A stretch of 64,000 bases of DNA from Nocardioides speluncae (GTDB lineage Bacteria; Actinomycetota; Actinomycetes; Propionibacteriales; Nocardioidaceae), in the NCBI RefSeq assembly GCF_003121585.1, contig NZ_QEOO01000011.1, forward strand, positions 124,001 to 188,000. Direction: 5' to 3'. Under the pieces are notes generated by a model, which was not told the DNA's origin, made no database searches, and worked only from the letters and a program-made list of their open reading frames with translations. The first letter of the stretch is position 1. Every line of letters begins with the position of its first letter. This document shows positions 1-8,218 of this stretch, piece after piece. Both the position numbers and the translations under genes were made by a program.

Positions 1-1
1 C

Positions 2-1012
2 CGCGGCGAGGCGGCGCTGGCGGAGTACCAGCTCGAGGTGGGCCGACCGGTGCTGCCGATGCTGGCCTCGTCGGCCGGCAGTGTTGCCGAGGCGATGGCC
101 AAGGCCGGCGGCGGCGAGGTGGCACTCGACTACAAGCTCGACGGGATCCGGCTGCAGGTCCACAAGCAGGGCGACCAGGTCCTGGCGGTGACGCGCAGCC
201 TGGATGACATCACCCACCGGTTGCCCGAGGTGGTCGAGATCGTCCGCGCGCTGCCCGCGGAGAGCCTGGTCCTCGACGGTGAGGCGCTCGCCCTCGACGA
301 CGGCGGCCGGCCGCGGCCGTTCCAGGAGACTGCCTCGCGGACGGCGCAGGGCGGCGGCGTCGCGGTCACGCCGTACTTCTTCGACCTGCTGGCCCTCGAC
401 GGCGAGGATCTGCTCGACCGGCCGGGACGCGAGCGGATCGCACGCCTGGAGGCACTGGTGCCCGAGCGGCACCGGGTGCCGCGGCTGGTCACCTCCGACG
501 TCACCGAGGCCCAGGCGTTCTACGACGACGCCTGCCGCAACGGTCAGGAGGGCGTGGTGATCAAGAACCTCGATGCGCCGTACGACGCCGGCCGCCGTGG
601 CGCCTCCTGGGTGAAGGTCAAGCCGGTGCACACCGTCGACCTGGTCGTGCTGGCCGTCGAGGAGGGCAGCGGCCGCCGCCGCGGCTGGCTCTCCAACATC
701 TGGCTCGGCGCCCGCGACCCGGAGACCGGCGGCTTCGTGATGCTCGGCAAGACGTTCAAGGGCATGACCGACGAGATGCTCGCCTGGCAGACCAAGCGGT
801 TCACCGAGCTCGAGACCCACCGCGACGGCCATGTCGTCCACGTCCGCCCCGAGCAGGTCGTCGAGATCGCCTACGCCGGCGTCCAGCGCTCCACCCGGTA
901 CCCCGGCGGCATCGCGCTGCGCTTCGCCCGCGTCGTGCGCTACCGCGACGACAAGCGCCCGGACGAGGCCGACACGATCGACTCCGTGCAGCCGTACCTA
1001 CCCGGCGGCTAG
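2..1012 (+). CDS. ATP-dependent DNA ligase, 3' part (cut by window edge)
   Basis: Nucleotidyltransferase that seals nicks in duplex DNA through a ligase-AMP intermediate. The reading frame is already open at base 2, so the N-terminal domain lies outside the window. Counting from the first in-frame Met at base 38, the adenylation motif K-L-D-G-I-R is at residues 33-38 (Lys33 the AMP acceptor). It is followed by FFDLL (motif III), EGVVIK (motif IV) and WVKVKP (motif V), then an OB-fold tail. The spacing and the [12 protein letters not shown] entry into the catalytic domain fit the ~500-aa actinobacterial LigB-type enzymes rather than LigD. There is no Ku or LigD neighbour, so a repair role is likely but not shown. 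Its 3' end overlaps the convergent gene by 15 bp. Confidence 0.9.
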   Translation, partial: RGEAALAEYQLEVGRPVLPMLASSAGSVAEAMAKAGGGEVALDYKLDGIRLQVHKQGDQVLAVTRSLDDITHRLPEVVEIVRALPAESLVLDGEALALDDGGRPRPFQETASRTAQGGGVAVTPYFFDLLALDGEDLLDRPGRERIARLEALVPERHRVPRLVTSDVTEAQAFYDDACRNGQEGVVIKNLDAPYDAGRRGASWVKVKPVHTVDLVVLAVEEGSGRRRGWLSNIWLGARDPETGGFVMLGKTFKGMTDEMLAWQTKRFTELETHRDGHVVHVRPEQVVEIAYAGVQRSTRYPGGIALRFARVVRYRDDKRPDEADTIDSVQPYLPGG

Positions 1013-1417
1013 CGCGGCAACATCTCGTGCGATCTGGGCGAGTTGTTCGCCGGGCTCCATACCGAGGTCGGCAGTCACTCGCCAGCCGTGGTTAGTCCAG
1101 CCAGCGCGGTCATGCCGAAGGGTCACCGTAAGGCGCACGCGACCGTGCTCGTGCCGCGCCTCGAGGCGCAGGTCACCCTCGATTGACTCCCACGACCGCG
1201 CGTCCAGCCAGCCGCGCCAGGCGTCGGCCATCCCGCCGAAGAAGTCGGCCAAGTCTTGAAAGCCCGTCGTGTAGTTGTTCACCACGGACCGGGTAGCAGT
1301 CACCCCCTCGACCTCAAGCGTTGCCACGAGAACTTCCGGTGCTCCGACTCCTGGCTCGGGCACCAACTGGAGGCACTCGGTCGCATTACCTATTCGCACG
1401 GTGGGCATGAACTGCAT
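998..1417 (-). CDS. Conserved hypothetical protein, DUF6228-like
   Basis: A 139-residue cytoplasmic-looking protein with no signal peptide or membrane segment. Two Trp-rich stretches stand out ([18 protein letters not shown] and [17 protein letters not shown]), resembling the small actinobacterial family DUF6228; the family assignment is from memory of its pattern. A second in-frame ATG at 1408 is an alternative start, and neither start has a strong Shine-Dalgarno sequence. Function unknown. It converges on the ligase gene with overlapping 3' ends and faces away from the TetR gene across a 382-bp gap. Confidence 0.6.
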   Translation of the reverse strand: MQFMPTVRIGNATECLQLVPEPGVGAPEVLVATLEVEGVTATRSVVNNYTTGFQDLADFFGGMADAWRGWLDARSWESIEGDLRLEARHEHGRVRLTVTLRHDRAGWTNHGWRVTADLGMEPGEQLAQIARDVAALAAG

Positions 1418-1562
1418 CTTCGCGAAATCATTCCGCGCTCACGACGCGATTCGGTTTCCTTCGCTTCGTTCCCTGCACGATCACAGCCCTCCACAGGGAT
1501 CCACCCATGACCGGTCGTAGGTCGGTTCGGCCGTTCGACCGAGCCGCCGTCGGGCAAGGCGT

Positions 1563-1592
1563 CTTTGTACGGACATACCCGTACGTACAAAG
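1563..1592. promoter_or_regulatory. Inverted repeat, nested operator-like palindromes
   Basis: Perfect 9-bp arms CTTTGTACG and CGTACAAAG are separated by 12 bp. A second, overlapping palindrome GTACGG-N6-CCGTAC lies at 1567-1584. The nesting suggests adjacent dimer sites for a dimeric regulator. It lies 208 bp before the TetR gene and 146 bp before the DUF6228-like gene, so the target is uncertain. Confidence 0.5.
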
Positions 1593-1754
1593 GCGGGTTC
1601 GACGCTCGGAGCCTTCCGGGCCGATGCCAACTCTCGGCAGGCCGCCGGCGATTCTGAACGATTCCGTTCCCTGCGCCACTCGTGGTGACCGAAACGTACA
1701 GAATCGTGCCGGTTTTGCGGCCAGATGACGGCGGCACGACAGGACCTATGTGAC

Positions 1755-1787
1755 ACGGATGATGTAAACGACAGTTGCAGCATCCGT
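1755..1787. promoter_or_regulatory. Inverted repeat just upstream of the TetR gene
   Basis: Perfect 7-bp arms ACGGATG and CATCCGT are separated by 19 bp and end 12 bp before the TetR start codon. The position suits an autoregulatory operator, although the spacing is wide for a single TetR dimer. It would cover the core promoter or the ribosome-binding region. Confidence 0.45.
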
Positions 1788-1799
1788 ACACTTAGCCGC

Positions 1800-2495
1800 A
1801 TGACGGCAGACGCCACGGCCGAGTCCACCACTCCGCGGGACGGACGGCGCAGCGCCGCCGCCGCGCGGCGCCGGATCCGCGAGCGAGAGATCCTCGACGC
1901 GACCCGACGCCTCTTCGACGAGCGCGGCGTCCGCGACGCGCAGATCGAGGACATCGCGCGTGCGGTCGGGATCAACCGGGCGATCGTCTATCGCCACTTC
2001 AGCGGCAAGGAGGAGCTGTTCGCGCTGGCGGTGGTCGACTACCTCAGCGAGCTCGAGACTCGGCTGCGCGCGGTGGACGCCACCGGCACGGCCAGCGACC
2101 GGCTGACCGGCGTCGTGGACGCGTTCATGGACTTCGGGATGGAGTTCCCGGCGTTCGTCGACTGTGTGCAGACGCTGATGCGCCGGCCCGGGCCGGAGCT
2201 GCTGGAGGAGATCAGCGAGAGTGCGCTGTTCCGGCTCGGCCGCGGCATGGCCGCCTGCCTGGGCCTGGTGACCGCGGTGATCCAGGACGGCATCGACTCC
2301 GGTGAGTTCGAGCCCGGCAATGCCGACGTCCGAGCCAACATCCTCTACGCCAGCGGCCTCGGTGCGCTTCAGCTCGCCCGGATCGGCATGGTCGTCAAGG
2401 AGGCCGCGCCCGGCGTACCCACGATCATCCCGCTGTCGGTCGACGAGGTCCGGCAGTACGCCGTCGCGTCAGCCCTCGCGCTCGCCAGAAGCTAG
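1800..2495 (+). CDS. TetR/AcrR-family transcriptional regulator
   Basis: DNA-binding repressor-type protein of 231 residues. The helix-turn-helix spans about residues 24-70 (ILDATRRLFDERG, then IEDIARAVGINRAIVYRHF), and the rest is a ligand-binding and dimerisation domain of ordinary length. I chose the ATG at 1800 because it starts a normal charged N-terminal arm. An in-frame ATG at 1725 would add 25 unusual residues and run through the inverted repeat at 1755-1787. Its 3' end overlaps the convergent pckG gene by 27 bp. Neighbouring palindromes suggest autoregulation. The ligand is unknown; beta-oxidation genes 3 kb away are a possible but unproven target. Confidence 0.9.
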   Translation: MTADATAESTTPRDGRRSAAAARRRIREREILDATRRLFDERGVRDAQIEDIARAVGINRAIVYRHFSGKEELFALAVVDYLSELETRLRAVDATGTASDRLTGVVDAFMDFGMEFPAFVDCVQTLMRRPGPELLEEISESALFRLGRGMAACLGLVTAVIQDGIDSGEFEPGNADVRANILYASGLGALQLARIGMVVKEAAPGVPTIIPLSVDEVRQYAVASALALARS

Positions 2496-4310
2496 GTTGC
2501 CTGCCACCCGCCGGTGCGCCTCCCAGATCTCCTCCGGCAGGTCGTCGAACTGACCGAGATGCTGCTCCCGGAAGCCCATCTCCTGACGCCAGCGCTCGGT
2601 GTCGATGGTCAGGATCCGGTCCAGGTCGGCCAGCGCCTGCTCGCCCAGCCCGTCGAGGTTGAGCTCCTCCCTTGCCGGGATGACACCCACCGCGGTCTCG
2701 ACGCCCTGCACCTCGCCGTTCTTCAGCTGCATCAGCCACAGCAGCGGACGCAGGTTCTCGCGGTAGCCGGGCCACAGGAAGTGGCCGTCGCCGCCGTCCC
2801 GCTGGAACCAGTTCACGTGGGCGAAGATCGGCTTCTCGGTCGCCGCGCCGATCACCTTCAGCCAGTGTGCGGCGTAGTCCGCCTCGGGGTAGGACATGAA
2901 CGGCCGCATCGACATCGGGTCGTAGCGCAGCACGCCCTCGAGCCCGTCGGCGGCCGCGGTGGCCTCGGCGCCGAGGGTGAGCCCGTCGTACACGCCCTCG
3001 GCGATGTCGGTGATCGCACGGATCAGCGGCTCGCGGTCACGGGTACGGCCGCCGAAGATGATGCCGTCGATGGGTACGCCGACCGGGTCCTCGAAGTCGC
3101 TCGCGACGTTCGGCACGTTGGCGAGCGTGGTGGTGAACCGGCTGTTCGGATGCGCCCACGGCTCACCGGCCTGCTCGGCCGACCGGTCCGCGATCGGTTC
3201 GCCCTTCCAGTCCAGCCAGCCTTCGACATCGGCCGGCGGCTCGGGCGTGCGGCCCTCCCACCAGACCTCGCGGGTCTTCTCGTTGTAGGCGACGTTGGTG
3301 AAGATTGCTCCGGCGCCCGGCACGATCGAGTCGATTGCGGTCGGGTTGGTCTTCTCGTTGGTGTCCTTGGCGACACCGAAGACGCCGTTCTCCGGGTTCA
3401 TGCCGTAGAGCCGGCCGTCGTCACCGACCCACAGCCACGCGATGTCGTCGCCGTAGAACTCGACGTAGTAGCGCTCGCCCAGGGCGTCGGGGGCCAGGGT
3501 CATCGCCAGGTTGGTCTTACCGGAGGCCGACGGGAAGCCGCCGCAGATGTGGTACTTCCTGCCGGTCTCCCTGTCCACGATCCCGAGCAGCATGAACTGC
3601 TCGACCAGGAAGCCGTTCTTCCAGCCGTCGTACGAGCCCTGCCGTAGGCCGTGGGCGATCTTGCCGAGCAGCGCATTGCCGCCGTACGACGACCCGAAGT
3701 GCAGGATGGTCCGCTCGTCGGCCACGGTCACGAAGTAGCGCGCGTCGTCCGGCGTGCCCTGACCGAGGTTCTCCAGGTCACCGGTCACGTGCACCGCGCG
3801 CACGAAGGAGTCGCCCAGGTCGTTGACGAACTCGACGCCGGTGCGCGCCATCCGGTTCATCTGGAGTACGACGTTGCGGTTGTCGGTGAGCTCGACCCCC
3901 GCGGCGTACCGCTCCAGCGGCGAGCCCTTAGGCGCCATCAGGTACGGAATGACGTACATCGTCTTGCCGGCCGAGGCGCCGCGCATCAGGCCCTCGAGCT
4001 TCGGCTTCATCTCCGCGGCCGGGCACCAGTTGTTGTAGACGCCCTGGTCGCTCTCACTGCTGGTGGCGACGATGGTCCGCTCCTCGGAGCGGGCGGTGTC
4101 CTTGTGGTAGCTGCGGGAGTAGTAGAGGCCGTCGCCGGCAGGCAGCAGCTCACCGGCCTCGAGCGACTCCTCGATCAGGCGCGCGTCGTCAGCCGCCCCG
4201 ACCACCTCGACCCGGGCTGCGCCCGTGATGCCCGCCCAGTGTCGGACGTAGTCCCGCACATGGGTGTTGGTGAGTCCGGCTTCGTCCAGTACCGCGTCTA
4301 CGTCGCTCAT
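2469..4310 (-). CDS. pckG: Phosphoenolpyruvate carboxykinase (GTP)
   Basis: Converts oxaloacetate and GTP to phosphoenolpyruvate, CO2 and GDP in gluconeogenesis and anaplerosis. At 613 residues it has the full length of the GTP-type family. Visible landmarks are the substrate-site DTARSEERT (residues 71-79), the SSYGGNALLGK segment (207-217) and the P-loop GGFPSASGKTNLAM (257-270). In the family as I know it this loop reads FPSACGKTN with a hyper-reactive Cys; here residue 263 is Ser. The remaining catalytic landmarks look intact, so activity is expected. It lies 99 bp downstream of the thiolase gene on the same strand, with its own likely promoter in the gap. Confidence 0.97.
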   Translation of the reverse strand: MSDVDAVLDEAGLTNTHVRDYVRHWAGITGAARVEVVGAADDARLIEESLEAGELLPAGDGLYYSRSYHKDTARSEERTIVATSSESDQGVYNNWCPAAEMKPKLEGLMRGASAGKTMYVIPYLMAPKGSPLERYAAGVELTDNRNVVLQMNRMARTGVEFVNDLGDSFVRAVHVTGDLENLGQGTPDDARYFVTVADERTILHFGSSYGGNALLGKIAHGLRQGSYDGWKNGFLVEQFMLLGIVDRETGRKYHICGGFPSASGKTNLAMTLAPDALGERYYVEFYGDDIAWLWVGDDGRLYGMNPENGVFGVAKDTNEKTNPTAIDSIVPGAGAIFTNVAYNEKTREVWWEGRTPEPPADVEGWLDWKGEPIADRSAEQAGEPWAHPNSRFTTTLANVPNVASDFEDPVGVPIDGIIFGGRTRDREPLIRAITDIAEGVYDGLTLGAEATAAADGLEGVLRYDPMSMRPFMSYPEADYAAHWLKVIGAATEKPIFAHVNWFQRDGGDGHFLWPGYRENLRPLLWLMQLKNGEVQGVETAVGVIPAREELNLDGLGEQALADLDRILTIDTERWRQEMGFREQHLGQFDDLPEEIWEAHRRVAGNLASGEREG

Positions 4311-4409
4311 CCGAATCGTCCTCTCGCTTCCGCCGAGGCCGGCGCCAGTTGATCGTGTGTACCCACGAAACTGACGCCGACTCGTCGTCGGGTCAACCCG
4401 GGTCCGGAG

Positions 4410-5693
4410 TTAGGGACGTTCGATGATCGCGGTGACGCCCTGGCCGCCCGCCGCGCACACGGAGATGACCGCCCGGCCCTTGCCGTTCTCGGCGAGCAGC
4501 TTGGCGGTGTTGGCCAGGATCCGGGCGCCGGTCGCGGCGAACGGGTGGCCGGCCGCGAGCGAGGAGCCCTTGACGTTGAGCTTGGCCCGGTCGATGGAGC
4601 CGAGCGGGGCGTCCAGGCCGAGCCGCTCCTTGCAGAAGATCGGGTCCTCCCACGCCTTGAGCGTGGACAGCACCTGGGAGGCGAACGCCTCATGGATCTC
4701 GTAGAAGTCGAAGTCCTGCAGCTGGGCGTCGTTGCGCTGCAGCATCCGGGCCATGGCATACGCCGGCGCCATCAGCAGGCCCTCCCCCCCGTGCACGAAG
4801 TCGACCGCGGCGGTCTCGTAGTCGGAGATGTAGGCCAGCACCGGCAGGCCCTTCTCCTTCGCCCACTCCTCCGACGCGAGCAGCACCGTCGAGGCGCCAT
4901 CGGTCAGCGGGGTCGAGTTGGCGGCCGTCATCGTCGCGGCCTCGCCCTTGCCGAACACCGGCTTGAGCTTCGCGAGCTTCTCCAGCGAGGAGTCGGCGCG
5001 CAGGTTCTGGTCGCGGTCGATGCCACGGAACGGCGAGATCAGATCGTCCTGCCAGCCGGCGTCGTACGACGCGGCGAGGTTCTGGTGGGAGGCGACGGCC
5101 AGCTCGTCCTGCGCCTCGCGGGTGATCTGCCACTCCAGGGTCGTCAGCGCCTGGTGCTCACCCATGGACAGGCCGGTGCGCGGCTCGCCGTTCTGCGGGA
5201 TCGCCAGCGAGATGTCGCCGGGCCGGATCTTGGCCAGCGCGGCGAGACGGCCCTTGGTGTCGCGCGCGGAGTTGACCGCGATCAGCTTCTTGCGCAGCTT
5301 GTCGCCGACCGCCAGTGGCGCGTCCGACGTGGTGTCGGCGCCGCCGGCGATGCCGACCTCGATCTGGCCGAGGGCGATCTTGTTGGCGACCTGGATCGCG
5401 GCCTGCAGGCCGGTGCCGCACGCCTGCTGGATGTCGGTGGCCGGGGTCTCGGGCGACAGCTTCGAGCCGAGGACGACCTCGCGGGCGAGGTTGAAGTCGC
5501 GCGAGTGCTTGAGTACGGCGCCGGCGACGAACTCGCCGAGCCGCTCACCCTCGAGCCCGTAGCGGGCGACCAGGCCGTCGAGCGCGGCGGTCAGCATCTC
5601 CTGGTTGGAGGCGGTCGAGTAGACGGTGTTCGAGCGCGCGAACGGGATCCGGTTACCACCGATGATCGCCACGCGACGGGTCTTGGCCTGCAT
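4410..5693 (-). CDS. fadA2: Acetyl-CoA C-acyltransferase (thiolase), FadA2/FadI type
   Basis: Thiolytic cleavage or condensation of acyl-CoA in fatty-acid beta-oxidation. The 427-residue protein has the nucleophile Cys92 in QQACGTG, His334 in EIHEAFA, His383 in GHPFAATG and the acid/base Cys413 in SVCAAGGQG, so the catalytic set is complete. AGGAG lies 7 bp before the ATG. It is divergent from fabG4 and htdX, the same order as M. tuberculosis fadA2/fabG4/htdX (Rv0243/Rv0242c/Rv0241c), which supports the gene name. Together thiolase, ketoacyl-CoA reductase and hydratase could form a beta-oxidation or elongation cycle lacking only an acyl-CoA dehydrogenase. Confidence 0.93.
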   Translation of the reverse strand: MQAKTRRVAIIGGNRIPFARSNTVYSTASNQEMLTAALDGLVARYGLEGERLGEFVAGAVLKHSRDFNLAREVVLGSKLSPETPATDIQQACGTGLQAAIQVANKIALGQIEVGIAGGADTTSDAPLAVGDKLRKKLIAVNSARDTKGRLAALAKIRPGDISLAIPQNGEPRTGLSMGEHQALTTLEWQITREAQDELAVASHQNLAASYDAGWQDDLISPFRGIDRDQNLRADSSLEKLAKLKPVFGKGEAATMTAANSTPLTDGASTVLLASEEWAKEKGLPVLAYISDYETAAVDFVHGGEGLLMAPAYAMARMLQRNDAQLQDFDFYEIHEAFASQVLSTLKAWEDPIFCKERLGLDAPLGSIDRAKLNVKGSSLAAGHPFAATGARILANTAKLLAENGKGRAVISVCAAGGQGVTAIIERP

Positions 5694-5835
5694 CTGCGAA
5701 CTCCTGTTGCCTGTCTGGTGCTGCTGTCTGGTTTAGTCGGTTCTGTGCTGTTCAACGTCTCGGTGTGCCCATCCTTGCGCTTCGGAGGCGCCCGGGGAAC
5801 GCTGTGAGTGCCAGATCACGAAATGTGGACTCAGA

Positions 5836-5853
5836 GTTACACATCTAGTTACA
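5836..5853. promoter_or_regulatory. GTTACA direct repeats in the fadA2/fabG4 divergent promoter
   Basis: GTTACA occurs at 5836-5841 and again at 5848-5853, exactly 12 bp apart, in an A/T-rich pocket of the 224-bp space between the divergent fadA2 and fabG4 genes. The one-turn-plus spacing suits tandem binding of one regulator. No known consensus is claimed. Confidence 0.4.
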
Positions 5854-5917
5854 TACTCGCGCAGGCACTCTCCGTCTGTGCAACCAGGGTTTATCGATCC
5901 GGAGGAAGTCACCAGCA

Positions 5918-7255
5918 ATGAGCGACCGTTACCAGGGCTTCGTGCAGTCACCGCTCGGAAAGCTGTTCGTCAAGAACCTCGGCCTGCCGAACCCGGTCGA
6001 GCTCGACCGCTGGACCGAGGGCGCGCCCCTTGTCACCGGCACCGTGCTCGTCGGCGGTGCCGGCCGGCTCGCCGACCGGCTGCCGGTCGTGCTGAAGGAC
6101 CTCGGCATCGAGACCGCGGCCGCCGCGACAGAGGGCGCCCGGTTCAAGGGTCTGGTCTTCGACGCCACCGGGATCACCTCCACCGACCAGCTGATCCAGC
6201 TGCAGGAGTTCTTCACGCCGGTGATGCGCAGCCTCGAATCCTGCTCCCGGATTGTGGTTCTCGGTACGACGCCGACCGCGGCCGCCTCCGCCGAGGAGCG
6301 CGTCGCCCAGCGCGCGCTCGAGGGCTTCACACGCTCGCTCGGCAAGGAGATCGGGCGCGGCGGCACCAGTCAGCTCGTCTACGTCACCCCCGGCGCCGAC
6401 GACGCGCTCGCTTCGACCCTCGCGTTCTTCCTGTCGCCGAAGTCGGCGTACGTCTCCGGCCAGGTGGTCCGGATCGGCGCGGTCGGCGGCAAGAAGGCCG
6501 GCGAGGTGGCCGACTGGGACAAGCCGCTGACCGGCAAGATCGCGCTGGTCACCGGCGCCAGCCGTGGCATCGGCGAGCAGATCGCGCGGGTGCTGCACCG
6601 TGACGGCGCCACGGTCGTCGGTGTCGACGTACCGCAGGCCGCGAGCGAGCTGCAGTCGGTGATGAAGGAGCTGGACGGCGACTACCTGACCCTCGACATC
6701 ACCGCCAAGGACGCCCCGCAGCGGATCGCCCACGAGCTCAAGACGCGGCACGGCGGCGTCGACATCGTGGTCCACAACGCCGGCATCACCCGCGACAAGA
6801 AGCTCGCGAACATGGCCGAGGACCGCTGGGCATCCGTGATCGCGGTCAACCTGACCGCGCCGGAGCGGATCACCCGCGAGCTGCTCGACCAGAAGGTGAT
6901 CAACGACAACGGCCGGATCATCGGTGTCGCCTCGATCGCGGGCATCGCCGGCAACGTCGGCCAGACCAACTACGCCGCCTCAAAGGCGGGCGTCATCGGC
7001 CTGGTCGACTCGCTCGCCGGCGAGCTGAAGAAGGGCGTGACGATCAACGCTGTCGCGCCCGGCTTCATCGAGACCAAGATGACCGCCGCCGTCCCGTTCG
7101 CGACTCGCGAGGTGGGACGCCGCCTCAACTCGATGTCGCAGGGTGGACTGCCGGTCGACGTCGCCGAGACCATCGCCTGGTTCGCCAGCCCGGCCTCGAC
7201 CGCCGTCAACGGCAACGTTGTCCGGGTCTGCGGCCAGATGATGCTGGGCGCCTGA
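5918..7255 (+). CDS. fabG4: High-molecular-weight 3-oxoacyl-(ACP/CoA) reductase FabG4
   Basis: NAD(H)-dependent ketoacyl reductase of the two-domain type. Residues ~1-205 form a flavodoxin-like N-terminal domain without catalytic residues. Residues ~207-445 form a short-chain dehydrogenase with GASRGIG near 212-218, catalytic Ser339, Tyr352 and Lys356 (NYAASKAG). The 445-residue length matches mycobacterial FabG4 (454), which is reported to act on long-chain CoA thioesters. GGAGGAAG lies 9 bp before the ATG. It is followed directly by htdX and divergent from fadA2, so the three probably act on the same acyl-CoA chain. Confidence 0.95.
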   Translation: MSDRYQGFVQSPLGKLFVKNLGLPNPVELDRWTEGAPLVTGTVLVGGAGRLADRLPVVLKDLGIETAAAATEGARFKGLVFDATGITSTDQLIQLQEFFTPVMRSLESCSRIVVLGTTPTAAASAEERVAQRALEGFTRSLGKEIGRGGTSQLVYVTPGADDALASTLAFFLSPKSAYVSGQVVRIGAVGGKKAGEVADWDKPLTGKIALVTGASRGIGEQIARVLHRDGATVVGVDVPQAASELQSVMKELDGDYLTLDITAKDAPQRIAHELKTRHGGVDIVVHNAGITRDKKLANMAEDRWASVIAVNLTAPERITRELLDQKVINDNGRIIGVASIAGIAGNVGQTNYAASKAGVIGLVDSLAGELKKGVTINAVAPGFIETKMTAAVPFATREVGRRLNSMSQGGLPVDVAETIAWFASPASTAVNGNVVRVCGQMMLGA

Positions 7256-7268
7256 CGTGGAGGCTGCG

Positions 7269-8138
7269 ATGGAGCCGAAGACTCTCGACGGCGGCGCCGG
7301 CGTCGGCACCCTGCTGAAGGCCGCGCTGCCGGCACTGCCCGGCGTGGGCCGGCTGCCCGGCGTACGCAAGAACCCGAAGGAGGACCCGAGAAAGCTGTCG
7401 TACCGGCGCGAGGTCGCCGTCGACCGGGGCCATGTCGAGAAGTACGCCGCGGTGTGCGGCTTCCCGGTCAAGGACAACGTGCCGCTCCCCTACCCGCACA
7501 TGCTGGCGTTCCCGCTGCACATGGCGATCATGACCGACCCGGGCTTCCCGTTCCCGGCCATCGGGACCGTGCACCTGGAGAACTCGATCACCGGACTCCG
7601 GCCGATCGGCGTCGACGAGACGCTGACCGTCACCACCCGGGTCGCGAACCCGCGCAAGCACGCCAAGGGCCCCACCCTCGACTTCGTGACCGAGGTGGTC
7701 TCCGGCGACGAGCCGGTGTGGCGGAGCACCTCGACCTACCTCCGCCTCGGCAAGGGCTCGGCCGACGCCGGCAGCGGTACGGCGTTCCAGGACGTGCCGC
7801 CGAGCGGCACGGTGTGGAAGCTGCCCGGCGACCTCGGACGTCGGTACGCCGCGGTGTCCGGCGACTACAACCCGATCCACCTCTACCCGCTGACCGCAAA
7901 GGCTCTCGGCTTCAAGCGGCAGATCGCGCACGGCATGTGGACCAAGGCGCGCTGCATCGCGCAGCTGGAGAACCGGCTGCCCGACGCGGTGACCGTCGAG
8001 GTCGCGTTCAAGAAGCCGGTGTTCCTGCCGAGCACGGTGGCGTTCGGGTCGCGGCCGGCCGGCGAGGGCTTCGAGTTCTCGCTGACCAGCCCGAAGTCCG
8101 GCGCCCCCCACCTCCTCGGCCGCACCCTCAAGCCCTAG
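7269..8138 (+). CDS. htdX: MaoC-type (R)-3-hydroxyacyl dehydratase HtdX
   Basis: Double-hotdog hydratase that dehydrates or hydrates 3-hydroxyacyl thioesters between the reductase and the enoyl step. The hydratase-2 signature GDYNPIHLYPLTAKALGF carries the catalytic Asp199 and His204. I start at the ATG at 7269, which has GGAGG at 7259-7263. A GTG at 7257, adjacent to the fabG4 stop, would add four residues but has no ribosome site. It lies 13 bp after fabG4 in the same operon. The stop codon is immediately followed by the 63-bp palindromic repeat at 8145. Confidence 0.92.
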   Translation: MEPKTLDGGAGVGTLLKAALPALPGVGRLPGVRKNPKEDPRKLSYRREVAVDRGHVEKYAAVCGFPVKDNVPLPYPHMLAFPLHMAIMTDPGFPFPAIGTVHLENSITGLRPIGVDETLTVTTRVANPRKHAKGPTLDFVTEVVSGDEPVWRSTSTYLRLGKGSADAGSGTAFQDVPPSGTVWKLPGDLGRRYAAVSGDYNPIHLYPLTAKALGFKRQIAHGMWTKARCIAQLENRLPDAVTVEVAFKKPVFLPSTVAFGSRPAGEGFEFSLTSPKSGAPHLLGRTLKP

Positions 8139-8144
8139 CAAACG

Positions 8145-8207
8145 GATAGTCCAGAACGTTCGGCATCATCTGGTGGCCAAAAGTGATGTCAAACGTTCTG
8201 GACTATC
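8145..8207. repeat. 63-bp dispersed palindromic repeat, copy 1
   Basis: Long imperfect hairpin: GATAGTCCAGAACGTT at the left is matched by AACGTTCTGGACTATC at the right, followed inward by CATCA/TGATG arms around a 13-bp loop. A second copy of identical length lies at 47686-47748, also between convergent genes. Here it separates htdX from tesB and may serve as a bidirectional terminator. No poly-T tract follows the stem. Confidence 0.85.
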
Positions 8208-8218
8208 GCGGATTCGCG

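Larger units (their letters stand above)
1418..1799. other. Intergenic regulatory region between divergent DUF6228-like and TetR genes
   Basis: This 382-bp gap is visibly richer in A/T than its surroundings. Open frames here run across both strands without codon bias or ribosome sites, so I do not call a gene. It holds two strong inverted repeats, listed separately, and presumably the promoters of both divergent genes. Confidence 0.6.

Noticed and set aside
1390..1791. Minus-strand frames in the gap before the TetR gene
   Set aside because: Several frames overlap without codon preference or start signals, and they cross both inverted repeats; better read as a regulatory gap.
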